A DNA stretch of 64,000 bases, taken from Streptomyces sp. NBC_01476 (lineage in GTDB: Bacteria > Actinomycetota > Actinomycetes > Streptomycetales > Streptomycetaceae). Position 1 is the stretch's first letter; every line of letters starts with the position of its first letter. The notes below the pieces were generated by a model. That model was not told where the DNA came from, did no database searches, and was given only the letters and a program-made list of their open reading frames with translations. A program made the translations under genes and the position numbers. Location: NCBI RefSeq assembly GCF_036227265.1, contig NZ_CP109446.1, positions 4,411,001 through 4,475,000 of the forward strand, given 5' to 3'. Shown piece after piece: positions 7,747 through 17,058 of this stretch.

Positions 7747-10071
7747 TTACGAAGCCTGACCGCTGAGGTCGGCCGAGCCGGCGCCGGAGGGTCCCGCGGA
7801 GCCGGCGGCCCCCGTGTCCGCCTCCGGGGCGCCGGCGCTCTCCGCCGCCGCTCCCACCCCCACCGGCACCCGGACCGAATCCAGCAGCAACTGGGCCACG
7901 TCCACCACCTGGAGCGACTCCTTCGCCGCCCCGTCGTTCTTCTTGCCGTTGACCGAGTCGGAGAGCATCACCAGGCAGAACGGGCACGCGGTCGAGACGA
8001 TGTCGGGGTTGAGCGACAGCGCCTCGTCCACCCGCTCGTTGTTGATGCGCTTGCCGATCCGCTCCTCCATCCACATCCGGGCGCCGCCCGCGCCGCAGCA
8101 GAAGCCGCGCTCCTTGTGGCGGTGCATCTCCTCGCTGCGCAGCCCCGGCACACTGGCGATGATCTCGCGCGGGGGCGTGTAGACCTTGTTGTGCCGGCCC
8201 AGGTAGCAGGGGTCGTGGTAGGTGATCAGGCCCTCGACCGGGGTGACCGGGACGAGCTTGCCGTCGTCCACCAGGGTCTGCAGCAGCTGGGTGTGGTGGA
8301 TGACCTCGTACTCGCCGCCGAGCTGCGGGTATTCGTTGGCGATGGTGTTGAAGCAGTGCGGGCAGGTGGCCACGATCTTCTTCGACGCCTTGGGCTTCAC
8401 GGTCGACGGGTCGTCGTCGTCCTCGCCGAAGGCCATGTTGAGCATGGCCACGTTCTCCATGCCGAGCTGCTGGAAGAGGAATTCGTTGCCCAGGCGGCGG
8501 GCCGAGTCACCGGTGCAGTTCTCCTCGCCGCCCATGATCGCGAACTTCACGCCCGCGATGTGCAGCAGTTCGGCGAACGCTTTGGTGGTCTTCTTGGCGC
8601 GGTCCTCCAGGGAGCCGGCGCAGCCGACCCAGTAGAGGTACTCCACGTCCGTCAGGTCCTCGATGTCCTCGCCGACGATGGGGACCTCGAAGCCGACCTC
8701 CTGGACCCAGGCCAGGCGCTGCTTCTTGGGCAGGCCCCACGGGTTGCCCTTCTTCTCCAGGTTCTTGAGCATCGTGCCCGCCTCGGACGGGAAGGCCGAC
8801 TCGATCATCACCTGGTAGCGGCGCATGTCGACGATGTGGTCGACGTGTTCGATGTCGACCGGGCACTGCTCGACGCAGGCGCCGCAGGTGGTGCAGGACC
8901 ACAGGACGTCGGGGTCGATGACGCCGTTCTCCTCCAGCGTGCCGATCAGCGGGCGTTCGGCCTCCGCGAGCGCGGCGGCGGGGACCCCGGCGAGCTGCTC
9001 CGCGGTGGCCTTCTCCTCGCCCTCCGTCGTCTTGCCGCCGCCGGCCAGCAGGTAGGGCGCCTTGGCGTGCGCGTGGTCGCGCAGCGACATGATCAGCAGT
9101 TTGGGGGAGAGCGGCTTGCCGGTGTTCCAGGCGGGGCACTGCGACTGGCAGCGTCCGCACTCGGTGCAGGTGGAGAAGTCGAGGATGCCCTTCCAGGAGA
9201 ACTGCTCGACCTGGGAGACGCCGAAGACGTCGTCCTCGCCCGGGTCCTCGAAGTTGATCGGTACGCCCGCGGAGGTCATCGGCTGGAGGGCGCCGAGTGC
9301 CACCGGGCCGGTCGCGTCGCGCTTGAACCAGATGTTGGGGAAGGCCAGGAAGCGGTGCCAGGCCACGCCCATGCCGGTGTTGAGGCCGACGGTGATCGCC
9401 CAGGTCATGGTGACGCCGAGCTTGATCATGGCGGTGAGGTAGATCAGCGTCTGGAGGGTGCCGGTGCTCAGGCCGCGGAACGCGACGACCAGCGGGTACG
9501 AGGCCCAGTAGGACGCCTCGTAGTGGTCGACGCCGTGGATGGCGCCCTCAAGGCCGCGCAGGGTGAGGATGGCCAGGCCGATCACCAGGATGACGTACTC
9601 GACGAAGTACGCCTGCCAGGCGGTGGAGCCGGCGAAGCGGGACTTGCGGCCGGCCCGGGAGGGCAGGTTCAGCAGCCGGATCGCCATCAGGGTGAGGATG
9701 CCCAGGGTGGTGAAGAGGGCGATGAAGTCGATGTAGACCTCGTACGGCGGCCAGGTGCCGATCACCGGGAGGATCCAGTCGGCCTGGAAGAGCTGGCCGT
9801 ACGCGTTCACGATCGTCAGGCCGAGGGTCAGGAAGCCGACCGCGACGAACCAGTGCGCGACGCCGATGACGCCCCACTTGTTCATCCGGGTGTGGCCGAG
9901 GAACTCCTTGGCCAGCGTCTTGGTGCGCGCCACCGGGTCGTCGGTGCGGCTGCCGGCCGGGACGGGCTGGCCGAGCGTGACGAACCGGTAGATCTGGGCG
10001 ACGGCGAGGCTGATCAGCGCGACGCCGACCGCGGTGAGGACCAGCGACACGATGATCGCGGCGAGCTGCAT
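7747..10071 (-). CDS. Membrane (Fe-S) oxidoreductase, heterodisulfide reductase-like
   Basis: 774 residues. The N-terminal ~270 hold several membrane helices of the nitrate-reductase-gamma/HdrE type, starting MQLAAIIVSLVLTAVGVAL. Two [4Fe-4S] ferredoxin motifs follow (CTECGRCQSQCPAWN and CTTCGACVEQCPVD), then two CCG-type cysteine domains (HDPCYLGRHN and FCCGAGGARM are visible). Such fused proteins pass electrons between membrane quinone and a flavoprotein partner, often in fatty acid oxidation of actinobacteria. The start at 10071 is chosen because the upstream frame is Arg/Pro-rich noise. The C-terminal tail after about 745 is Ala/Gly-rich and probably disordered. Confidence 0.88.
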   Translation of the reverse strand: MQLAAIIVSLVLTAVGVALISLAVAQIYRFVTLGQPVPAGSRTDDPVARTKTLAKEFLGHTRMNKWGVIGVAHWFVAVGFLTLGLTIVNAYGQLFQADWILPVIGTWPPYEVYIDFIALFTTLGILTLMAIRLLNLPSRAGRKSRFAGSTAWQAYFVEYVILVIGLAILTLRGLEGAIHGVDHYEASYWASYPLVVAFRGLSTGTLQTLIYLTAMIKLGVTMTWAITVGLNTGMGVAWHRFLAFPNIWFKRDATGPVALGALQPMTSAGVPINFEDPGEDDVFGVSQVEQFSWKGILDFSTCTECGRCQSQCPAWNTGKPLSPKLLIMSLRDHAHAKAPYLLAGGGKTTEGEEKATAEQLAGVPAAALAEAERPLIGTLEENGVIDPDVLWSCTTCGACVEQCPVDIEHVDHIVDMRRYQVMIESAFPSEAGTMLKNLEKKGNPWGLPKKQRLAWVQEVGFEVPIVGEDIEDLTDVEYLYWVGCAGSLEDRAKKTTKAFAELLHIAGVKFAIMGGEENCTGDSARRLGNEFLFQQLGMENVAMLNMAFGEDDDDPSTVKPKASKKIVATCPHCFNTIANEYPQLGGEYEVIHHTQLLQTLVDDGKLVPVTPVEGLITYHDPCYLGRHNKVYTPPREIIASVPGLRSEEMHRHKERGFCCGAGGARMWMEERIGKRINNERVDEALSLNPDIVSTACPFCLVMLSDSVNGKKNDGAAKESLQVVDVAQLLLDSVRVPVGVGAAAESAGAPEADTGAAGSAGPSGAGSADLSGQAS

Positions 10072-10269
10072 GAGGGCTCCTCGGGCCTGCGCGAGCTGGG
10101 ACTTACTAAGCGGTAACTTACTCCGCTCTCGGCTGAGGTTACCCGGGAACCCCGGGCCCATAAAGCTTCCTGCGGGTGATCTGTGTCGCGGCCCGGATCG
10201 CGGTTGAAGCGGTCGGGATCGTGACAAAAATGGAGATAGCCGACAACCTAGCGTGAGGAGGGCCCGCGG

Positions 10270-11112
10270 ATGCGCGCCGTACTGCGCTGGGCGGCGATCG
10301 TGGCCGGCCTCGCCCTGGTGGTGACGGCCGGGCTGGGGTGGGCGGCCTACCGCAAGTTCAGCGGGAACATCCACACCGACCACGCCGCCGAGCGGGTGCT
10401 GGAGCGGTACGCCGGGGAGCGGCCGCCGGTGCTGGTGCCAGGCGCCCGCAACATCCTGGTGATGGGGACGGCGAGCGCCGCCCAGGGCGGGAACGGCGAG
10501 CCCGAGGCGGCGGTCCTGCTGCACCTGTCCGCCGACCGGCAGCGGGCCGCGGCCGTCGGCGTACCGCGGGAGCTGATGGTGGCCGCGCCGAGTTGCAGCA
10601 AGCCCGGCGGCGGCGCGGTGCCGGCCGCCTACGAGCCCTTCGCGGTGGCCTTCCGCGACGGCGGCACCGCCTGCTCGATCCGCGCCTTCGAACGGCTCAG
10701 CGGCATCCGGATCGACCACCATCTGGTGGTCGACGTGGCCGGCTTCCAGAAGATCGCGCGGGCGGTCGGCGGCCGTACCCTTGACCGCAGGGGCGACCTG
10801 CTCAGCGCGCTGCCGCTGGACGCCCACGGCGGGTCCCTGGCCCACCCGGCGCAGCTCTACGGCTTCCTGGACACCGCCACCTCCTCGCTCACCGCGGACC
10901 CGGGGCTCAGCTCGCTGCCCGCGCTGTACGAACTGGCCGGCAGTCTGCGCAAGCTGCCGGCCGACGGCATCGCCTTCCGGACCGTTCCGATGGTCAAGCG
11001 GGGCGTGGTCCGGGAGCCGGACGCGGGCCGGCTCTTCCTGGCGGTGCGGACCGATCGGCCGCTCTGCCCGCACCGGGCGCCCGGCTGCGCGCAGCCCACG
11101 CCGGTAAGTTGA
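10270..11112 (+). CDS. LytR-CpsA-Psr (LCP)-like membrane protein
   Basis: 280 residues with one N-terminal membrane helix (about residues 7-28) and an outside domain. ARNILVMG near residue 60, DRQRAAAVGVPRELMV and the GGTACSIRAFERLSGIRIDHHLVVDVAGF region match the LCP fold, whose members attach anionic polymers to peptidoglycan. It is shorter than typical LCP proteins, and several arginines of the catalytic pocket are not obvious, so its activity is uncertain. A good ribosome site (GAGGAGGG) precedes the ATG. The stop codon lies inside the first HspR operator of the dnaK promoter. Confidence 0.8.
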   Translation: MRAVLRWAAIVAGLALVVTAGLGWAAYRKFSGNIHTDHAAERVLERYAGERPPVLVPGARNILVMGTASAAQGGNGEPEAAVLLHLSADRQRAAAVGVPRELMVAAPSCSKPGGGAVPAAYEPFAVAFRDGGTACSIRAFERLSGIRIDHHLVVDVAGFQKIARAVGGRTLDRRGDLLSALPLDAHGGSLAHPAQLYGFLDTATSSLTADPGLSSLPALYELAGSLRKLPADGIAFRTVPMVKRGVVREPDAGRLFLAVRTDRPLCPHRAPGCAQPTPVS

Positions 11113-11180
11113 GTCAGGTTGACTCACCTCTGTTGACAGAAGATCCGGAGTGGGGCACTCTTGAGTCAGTTCCACTCAAC
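11108..11180 (+). promoter_or_regulatory. dnaK promoter with two HAIR (HspR) operators
   Basis: Two inverted repeats of the CTTGAGT-N7-ACTCAAG type are present: TTGAGT at 11109-11114 with ACTCA at 11122-11126, and CTTGAGT at 11160-11166 with ACTCAAC at 11174-11180. Between them is a TTGACA at 11133-11138, with a weak -10 region 17 bases on (about 11156-11161) that overlaps the second operator. HspR bound here would block the polymerase. HspR is encoded by the last gene of this operon, giving feedback control. Confidence 0.88.
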
Positions 11181-11205
11181 TCAGCTGTCTGCTGGAGGAT
11201 TCACC

Positions 11206-13083
11206 ATGGCACGTGCGGTCGGCATCGACCTGGGCACGACTAATTCCGTCGTCAGCGTTCTCGAAGGCGGCGAGCCCACCGTCATCACCAACGCAGAGGG
11301 CGCCAGGACCACGCCGTCCGTCGTCGCCTTCGCCAAGAACGGCGAGGTGCTCGTCGGCGAGGTGGCCAAGCGCCAGGCTGTGACCAACGTCGACAGGACC
11401 ATCCGCTCGGTCAAGCGCCACATGGGCACCGACTGGCGGATCAACCTCGACGGCAAGGACTTCAACCCGCAGCAGATCTCCGCGTTCATCCTGCAGAAGC
11501 TGAAGCGGGACGCGGAGTCGTACCTGGGCGAGAAGGTCACCGACGCGGTGATCACCGTCCCCGCGTACTTCAACGACTCCGAGCGCCAGGCGACGAAGGA
11601 GGCCGGTGAGATCGCCGGTCTGAACGTCCTGCGCATCGTCAACGAGCCGACTGCCGCGGCGCTGGCGTACGGCCTGGACAAGGACGACCAGACCATCCTG
11701 GTCTTCGACCTCGGCGGTGGCACCTTCGACGTGTCGCTGCTGGAGATCGGCGACGGCGTGGTCGAGGTCAAGGCCACCAACGGTGACAACCACCTCGGTG
11801 GTGACGACTGGGACCAGCGCGTCGTCGACTACCTGGTCAAGCAGTTCCAGTCCGGCCACGGTGTCGACCTGGGCCGCGACAAGATGGCGCTGCAGCGGCT
11901 GCGCGAGGCCGCGGAGAAGGCGAAGATCGAGCTGTCCTCGTCCACCGAGACCTCGATCAACCTGCCCTACATCACCGCGTCGGCCGAAGGCCCGCTGCAC
12001 CTGGACGAGAAGCTCACCCGGGCACAGTTCCAGCAGCTGACCTCCGACCTGCTGGAGCGCTGCAAGACCCCGTTCCACAACGTCATCAAGGACGCCGGCA
12101 TCCAGCTGTCCGAGATCGACCACGTGGTCCTGGTCGGCGGCTCCACCCGGATGCCCGCCGTCGCCGAGCTGGTGCGCGAGCTGACCGGCGGCAAGGACGC
12201 CAACAAGGGCGTCAACCCGGACGAGGTCGTCGCCATCGGCGCGTCCCTGCAGGCCGGTGTGCTCAAGGGCGAGGTCAAGGACGTCCTGCTGCTCGACGTC
12301 ACCCCGCTGTCCCTCGGTATCGAGACCAAGGGCGGCATCATGACCAAGCTGATCGAGCGCAACACCACGATCCCGACCAAGCGCTCCGAGATCTTCACCA
12401 CGGCCGAGGACAACCAGCCGTCGGTCCAGATCCAGGTCTACCAGGGCGAGCGCGAGATCGCCGCGTACAACAAGAAGCTCGGGATGTTCGAGCTCACCGG
12501 TCTGCCGCCGGCCCCCCGCGGGATGCCCCAGATCGAGGTCACCTTCGACATCGACGCGAACGGCATCATGCACGTCGGCGCGAAGGACCTGGGCACCGGC
12601 AAGGAGCAGCGGATGACCGTCACCGGCGGCTCCTCGCTGCCCAAGGACGAGGTCGACCGGATGCGCCAGGAGGCCGAGCAGTACGCGGACGAGGACCACA
12701 AGCGCCGCGAGGCCGCCGAGACCCGCAACCAGGGTGAGCAGCTCGTCTACCAGACCGAGAAGTTCATCGCGGACAACAAGGACAAGCTCCCCGAGGACGT
12801 CCAGAGCGAGGTCGAGACCGCGATCGCGGACCTCAAGGAGAAGCTGAAGAACGAGTCCTCGGACGACGGCAACACCGCGGCGATCCGCGAGGCCACCGAG
12901 CGGGTCGCGGCCGTCAGCCAGAAGCTCGGCCAGGCGCTGTACGCCAACGCGCAGGCCGAGGGCGGCGCGGCGGGCGCGGGTGCGGGCGCGCCGAACGGCG
13001 AGCAGTCCGCGCCGGCCGATGACGACGTGGTGGACGCCGAGATCGTCGACGACGAGAACAACAAGAGGGACGGTGCCGCGTGA
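11206..13083 (+). CDS. dnaK: Molecular chaperone DnaK (Hsp70)
   Basis: 625 residues. ATP-driven chaperone in the cytoplasm that works with DnaJ and GrpE. The N-terminus has GIDLGTTNSVVSV (phosphate loop), then VPAYFNDSERQATK, NEPTAAALAYG and VFDLGGGTFDVSLLE, and the substrate domain begins after VLLLDVTPLSLGIETKGG. The C-terminal tail is Ala/Gly-rich and ends in an acidic DDDVVDAEIVDDE, normal for Gram-positives. ATG at 11206 follows GGAGGATTCACC; the frame reads further upstream through the operator but lacks family sequence there. Stop overlaps the grpE GTG by 4 bases. Confidence 0.98.
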   Translation: MARAVGIDLGTTNSVVSVLEGGEPTVITNAEGARTTPSVVAFAKNGEVLVGEVAKRQAVTNVDRTIRSVKRHMGTDWRINLDGKDFNPQQISAFILQKLKRDAESYLGEKVTDAVITVPAYFNDSERQATKEAGEIAGLNVLRIVNEPTAAALAYGLDKDDQTILVFDLGGGTFDVSLLEIGDGVVEVKATNGDNHLGGDDWDQRVVDYLVKQFQSGHGVDLGRDKMALQRLREAAEKAKIELSSSTETSINLPYITASAEGPLHLDEKLTRAQFQQLTSDLLERCKTPFHNVIKDAGIQLSEIDHVVLVGGSTRMPAVAELVRELTGGKDANKGVNPDEVVAIGASLQAGVLKGEVKDVLLLDVTPLSLGIETKGGIMTKLIERNTTIPTKRSEIFTTAEDNQPSVQIQVYQGEREIAAYNKKLGMFELTGLPPAPRGMPQIEVTFDIDANGIMHVGAKDLGTGKEQRMTVTGGSSLPKDEVDRMRQEAEQYADEDHKRREAAETRNQGEQLVYQTEKFIADNKDKLPEDVQSEVETAIADLKEKLKNESSDDGNTAAIREATERVAAVSQKLGQALYANAQAEGGAAGAGAGAPNGEQSAPADDDVVDAEIVDDENNKRDGAA

Positions 13084-13736
13084 CGGAGGAGCCGAAGGGC
13101 TTCGAGGAGCCCGACGTCCCTTCCGAGGCCGCCGAGAAGCCCGCAACCGCCAAGGACACCGGGGACACCGGTGAGGCGGGCCCGGCGGCCCCCGGCGGGG
13201 ACGACAGGGAAGTGACGGCCCTGCGGGCACAGCTCGACCAGGTGCGCACCGCGCTCAATGAGCGCACCGCGGACCTGCAGCGCCTGCAGGCCGAGTACCA
13301 GAACTACCGCCGCCGGGTGGACCGGGACCGTGCCGCCGTCAAGGAGGTCGCGGTCGCCAACCTGCTCACCGGGCTGCTTCCGGTGCTCGACGACATCGGC
13401 CGGGCCCGGGAGCACGGCGAACTGGTGGGCGGCTTCAAGTCGGTCGCCGAGTCGCTGGAGACGGTCGCCGCCAAGCTGGGGCTGCAGCAGTTCGGCAAGG
13501 AGGGCGAGCCCTTCGACCCGCTGGTGCACGAGGCGCTGATGCACAGCTACTCGCCGGATGTCACACAGACGACATGCGTGCAGATCCTCCAGCCCGGGTA
13601 CCGCATCGGGGAGCGCAATCTGCGGCCCGCCAGGGTCGCGGTCGCCGAACCGCAGCCGGGTGCCCACGGCAAGGAGGAGTCGGTGGAGGAGACCAAGCCC
13701 GACACGGACGAGCCCGGTGGCCCGGACGAGGGCTGA
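13080..13736 (+). CDS. grpE: Nucleotide exchange factor GrpE
   Basis: 218 residues. Releases ADP from DnaK. It has an acidic disordered start, a long coiled coil (about residues 40-75, ALRAQLDQVRTALNERTAD), the family line LQAEYQNYRRRVDRDR, then the beta domain with VHEALMHSYSPDVTQ and VLQPGYRIGERNLRPARV-like sequence near 175. GTG at 13080 overlaps the dnaK stop, indicating coupled translation. The longer tail after 195 is Glu/Pro-rich, as in other streptomycetes. Confidence 0.97.
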   Translation: MTEEPKGFEEPDVPSEAAEKPATAKDTGDTGEAGPAAPGGDDREVTALRAQLDQVRTALNERTADLQRLQAEYQNYRRRVDRDRAAVKEVAVANLLTGLLPVLDDIGRAREHGELVGGFKSVAESLETVAAKLGLQQFGKEGEPFDPLVHEALMHSYSPDVTQTTCVQILQPGYRIGERNLRPARVAVAEPQPGAHGKEESVEETKPDTDEPGGPDEG

Positions 13737-13784
13737 CGCAGTGACAGCAGGACACGGTGGTAACGGAGAGGAGGGTCGTCGGGG

Positions 13785-14978
13785 ATGAGCATCAGTAGGG
13801 ACCTGTTGGAGAAGGACCTGTACAAGGTCCTCGGCGTCCCGAAGGACGCCACCGACGCGGAGATCAAGAAGGCGTACCGGAAGCTCGCCCGCGAGTTCCA
13901 CCCGGACGCCAACAAGGGCGACGCGAAGGCCGAGGAGCGCTTCAAGGAGATCTCCGAGGCGAACGACGTGCTCTCCGACGCCAAGCGGCGCAAGGAGTAC
14001 GACGAGGGCCGCGCGCTCTTCGGCAACGGCGGGTTCCGTCCGGGGCCGGGCGCGGGCGGCCCCGGTGGCTTCAACTTCGACCTGGGCGACCTCTTCGGGG
14101 GCGCCCAGGGCCCCGGCGGTACGGGCACCGGCGGTCAGGGCGGCGGCTTCGGCGGCGGCCTCGGCGACGTGTTCGGCGGCCTGTTCAACCGCGGGGGCAC
14201 CACCCGGGTGCAGCCGCGGCGCGGTCAGGACATCGAGTCCGAGGTGACGCTGAGCTTCACCGAGGCGGTGGACGGGGCCACGGTCCCGCTGCGGATGTCC
14301 TCGCAGGCCGCCTGCAAGGCGTGTTCCGGCACCGGCGACAAGAACGGCACCCCCAGGGTCTGCCCGACCTGCGTCGGCACCGGACAGGTCTCGCGCGGCG
14401 GCGGTGGCGGCTTCTCCCTCACCGACCCGTGCGTGGACTGCAAGGGCCGCGGCCTGATCGCGGAGAACCCCTGCGAGGTCTGCCACGGCAGCGGGCGGGC
14501 GAAGAGCTCGCGCACCATGCAGGTCCGTATCCCCGCGGGGGTCACCGACGGGCAGCGGATCCGGCTGCGCGGCAAGGGCGCGCCGGGCGAGCGCGGCGGC
14601 CCGGCCGGCGATCTGTACGTCGTGGTGCACGTCGGGCGGCACCCGGTGTTCGGCCGCAAGGACGCGAACCTCACGGTGACCGTGCCGGTCAGCTTCGTCG
14701 AGGCAGCGCTCGGCGGGGAGATCAAGGTGCCCACCCTCGGTGGGCCGCCGGTCACCCTCAAGCTGCCCCCGGGCACCCCCAACGGCCGTACGCTGCGGGC
14801 CCGTGGCAAGGGCGCGCTGCGCAAGGACGGTTCGCACGGCGATCTGCTGGTCACCGTCGAGGTGGCGGTGCCGGAGAAGACCGAGGGCAAGGCGCTCGAC
14901 GCACTGGAGTCCTATCGGGAAGCCACCGCGGACGCCGATCCGCGGGCGGAGCTGTTCAAGGCCGCAAAGGGAGCGTGA
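13785..14978 (+). CDS. dnaJ: Co-chaperone DnaJ
   Basis: 397 residues, type I DnaJ. The J domain carries HPD in FHPDANKGDAK; then comes a Gly/Phe-rich linker (about residues 75-145), a zinc domain with four CxxCxGxG-like repeats (CKACSGTG, CPTCVGTG, CVDCKGRG, CEVCHGSG) and the substrate-binding C-terminal domains. It stimulates DnaK ATPase and delivers clients. The start at 13785 follows GGAGAGGAGGGTCGTCGGGG. There is a 48-base gap after grpE and a 4-base gap before hspR, so all four genes make one operon. Confidence 0.97.
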   Translation: MSISRDLLEKDLYKVLGVPKDATDAEIKKAYRKLAREFHPDANKGDAKAEERFKEISEANDVLSDAKRRKEYDEGRALFGNGGFRPGPGAGGPGGFNFDLGDLFGGAQGPGGTGTGGQGGGFGGGLGDVFGGLFNRGGTTRVQPRRGQDIESEVTLSFTEAVDGATVPLRMSSQAACKACSGTGDKNGTPRVCPTCVGTGQVSRGGGGGFSLTDPCVDCKGRGLIAENPCEVCHGSGRAKSSRTMQVRIPAGVTDGQRIRLRGKGAPGERGGPAGDLYVVVHVGRHPVFGRKDANLTVTVPVSFVEAALGGEIKVPTLGGPPVTLKLPPGTPNGRTLRARGKGALRKDGSHGDLLVTVEVAVPEKTEGKALDALESYREATADADPRAELFKAAKGA

Positions 14979-14982
14979 CGCG

Positions 14983-15462
14983 ATGAGCATCGACGGCCGT
15001 ATGGGTGGTGGGGGCCCGGCAAGCCCCCGGGGACGCAATCCTTACCAGCTCACCGAGGAGTCGGCGGTCTACGTCATCTCGGTCGCGGCCCAGCTGTCGG
15101 GGCTGCACCCGCAGACGCTCCGCCAGTACGACCGCCTCGGCCTGGTCTCGCCCGACCGTACGGCGGGGCGCGGCCGGCGTTACTCGGCCCGCGACATCGA
15201 GCAGCTGCGCGAGGTGCAGCGGCTGTCGCAGGACGAGGGCATCAACCTGGCCGGCATCAAGCGGATCATCGAGCTGGAGAACCAGGTGACCGCGCTGCAG
15301 GCGCGGGTCGCCGAGCTCACCGCCGCGGTCGAGGGCGCCGCGGCCGTCATCCAGCAGCGGGAGGCGGCGGTCCACGCCTCCTACCGCCGCGACCTGGTCC
15401 CCTATCAGGACGTCCAGCACACCAGCGCGCTGGTGGTCTGGCGCCCCAAGCGCGACGGCTGA
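14983..15462 (+). CDS. hspR: Heat-shock repressor HspR (MerR family)
   Basis: 159 residues. The N-terminal MerR-type winged helix covers about residues 28-95 (YVISVAAQLSGLHPQTLRQYDRLG is the DNA-binding helix region; quoted here only as AQLSGLHPQTLRQYDRLGLV), followed by a coiled coil. HspR binds HAIR sites with DnaK as co-repressor, turning off dnaK and clpB; three such sites are visible in this window. The start ATG at 14983 is 4 bases after dnaJ. A strong terminator hairpin follows the gene. Confidence 0.96.
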   Translation: MSIDGRMGGGGPASPRGRNPYQLTEESAVYVISVAAQLSGLHPQTLRQYDRLGLVSPDRTAGRGRRYSARDIEQLREVQRLSQDEGINLAGIKRIIELENQVTALQARVAELTAAVEGAAAVIQQREAAVHASYRRDLVPYQDVQHTSALVVWRPKRDG

Positions 15463-15481
15463 CCGGCCGGCCTGCTGAGCA

Positions 15482-15524
15482 CGGCATCGGCCCGCACCCC
15501 TTGAGGGGGTGCGGGCCGATGCCG
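15482..15524. terminator. Bidirectional hairpin terminator after hspR
   Basis: Perfect inverted repeat of 19-20 bases a side (CGGCATCGGCCCGCACCCC, loop TTGA, then its complement). It closes the dnaK operon and can also stop the convergent MFS gene from the other strand. Confidence 0.85.
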
Positions 15525-15556
15525 TGTTGGGGCCGTGGGGCTCTTGGGGCCGTGTC

Positions 15557-16783
15557 CTAGGAGCTTTCGGGGAGCGGGGCAGGGGCCGCGTGGGCGGTGG
15601 CGCCCGCCGCGCTCTCCGCGACCACCGGCGACGGCTCCGTCGTGCCCCGGTCGAGCGCCCCGCCGACCAGGGCCAGGCCCAGGCCCGCGACGGCCAGGGC
15701 GGCGCCGACGAGGGAGGGCGAGGCCCAGCCCCAGCCGGCCGAGATGACCAGGCCGCCGAGCCAGGCGCCGCCCGCGTTGGCGAGGTTGAACGCCGAGTGG
15801 TTGGAGGCGGCGGCCATGGTCGGCGCCTGCTCGGCCTTGGCCATCAGCAGCATCTGCACCGGAGTGGTGATCAGCGCGCCCACCGCGCCGATGAGGAAGA
15901 CGCAGATCAGCGCGGTCGCGAGCAGATGCACGCCGTAGTAGAAGGCGAAGAGCGTGGCCGCCATGATGACCAGGCCGCCGTAGAGCGTCGGGCGCAGCGC
16001 CCGGTCGGTGAGCGGCCCCGCCACCAGGGTGCCGGCCGTCATGCCGACGCCGTAGAGGGCGAGCACAAGGGTCGTGGAGCCCTCGGCCATGCCCGTGAGA
16101 TGGGTGAGCATCGGCACCAGGTAGCTGTAGACGGCGAAGGTGCCGCCGAAGCCGACCACGGCGGTGGCCAGGCCGATGCCGACCTGCCGGTTGGCCATCG
16201 CCCGCAACTCGTGCCGGATGCCCGCCGCCTGGCCGCGCGGCTGCAGCGGGATCAGCAGCGCCAGGGCGGCCAGCGCGATCAGACCGATCACGCCCACCGC
16301 GAAGTAGGCGAACCGCCATCCGAAGTGCTGGCCGAGCGCCGTGCCGGCCGGGACACCGACGATGTTGGCGACGGTCAGTCCCAGGAACATCATCGACACC
16401 GCACGGGCGGCCCGTTCCGGCGCCACCAGCCGGGAGGCGACCACCGCGCCGACCCCGAAGAGCGCGCCGTGCGGCAGCCCGGCGAGGACCCGGGCGGCGA
16501 AGAGCGTGCCGAAGTTGGGGGCGAGCGCCGAGGCGGTGTTCCCGATGACGAAGAGGCCGGCCAGCAGCAGGAGCATCCGCTTGTGGGCGATCCGCGCGCC
16601 GATTCCGGTGAGCAGCGGGGCGCCGACGACGACCCCGAGGGCGTAGGCGGACACCAGGTTGCCGGCGTGCGGGACGGACACACCGACGCCGTCGGCGATC
16701 TGCGGCAGCAGACCCATCGTGACGAACTCGGTCGTCCCGATGCCGAACGCGACGATCGCCAGGGCGAGCAGGGCCAAGGGCAT
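15557..16783 (-). CDS. MFS exporter (DHA1/AraJ-CmlR type)
   Basis: 408 residues with 12 predicted membrane helices. The start MPLALLALAIVAFGIGTTEF is the classic N-terminus of DHA1 drug or sugar exporters such as AraJ and chloramphenicol exporters, and the loop GIGARIAHKRMLL holds the family's conserved cytoplasmic signature region. The substrate cannot be read from sequence. Last ~25 residues are an Ala/Pro/Ser tail. ATG at 16783 is preceded by a purine-rich site on the minus strand. Reads toward the hspR terminator. Confidence 0.88.
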   Translation of the reverse strand: MPLALLALAIVAFGIGTTEFVTMGLLPQIADGVGVSVPHAGNLVSAYALGVVVGAPLLTGIGARIAHKRMLLLLAGLFVIGNTASALAPNFGTLFAARVLAGLPHGALFGVGAVVASRLVAPERAARAVSMMFLGLTVANIVGVPAGTALGQHFGWRFAYFAVGVIGLIALAALALLIPLQPRGQAAGIRHELRAMANRQVGIGLATAVVGFGGTFAVYSYLVPMLTHLTGMAEGSTTLVLALYGVGMTAGTLVAGPLTDRALRPTLYGGLVIMAATLFAFYYGVHLLATALICVFLIGAVGALITTPVQMLLMAKAEQAPTMAAASNHSAFNLANAGGAWLGGLVISAGWGWASPSLVGAALAVAGLGLALVGGALDRGTTEPSPVVAESAAGATAHAAPAPLPESS

Positions 16784-17058
16784 GGCGGGGAGACCTCCGG
16801 GTGAGCAGCGGCGTTCCGGGGGCATCAGGGCACGGATCCCGCCCTCCCCCGTCCGGGTCCGCGCGGAGCCCCATCGCTCAGCGCACGCGAAACCAGGGAC
16901 CGGCGTACCGGTCCCGGTAGCTGAAAGAGGCGCGGTCGCCCCCGCATTCCCGTTTCGCCGGAATCCGGGACATGACGTACGCCACACGCCTCCATGGACA
17001 CCGCGGACGCCGAACGGACGCCGAACGAACACCGTGCGGACGCTGCGCAGACGCTGTG

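Noticed and set aside
6037..10116. A very long open frame (1359 residues) on the plus strand across the Fe-S gene
   Set aside because: It is antisense to a clear iron-sulfur protein and Arg/Gly/Pro/Val-rich noise typical of high-GC shadows; no domain is recognisable.
11176..13230. Long minus-strand frame across dnaK
   Set aside because: Pure antisense shadow of dnaK: high GC keeps stops away; composition is Leu/Val/Asp/Gly repeats with no family sequence.
15482..15524. Riboswitch or attenuator after hspR
   Set aside because: A perfect long hairpin with a tetraloop between convergent genes is simply a bidirectional terminator.
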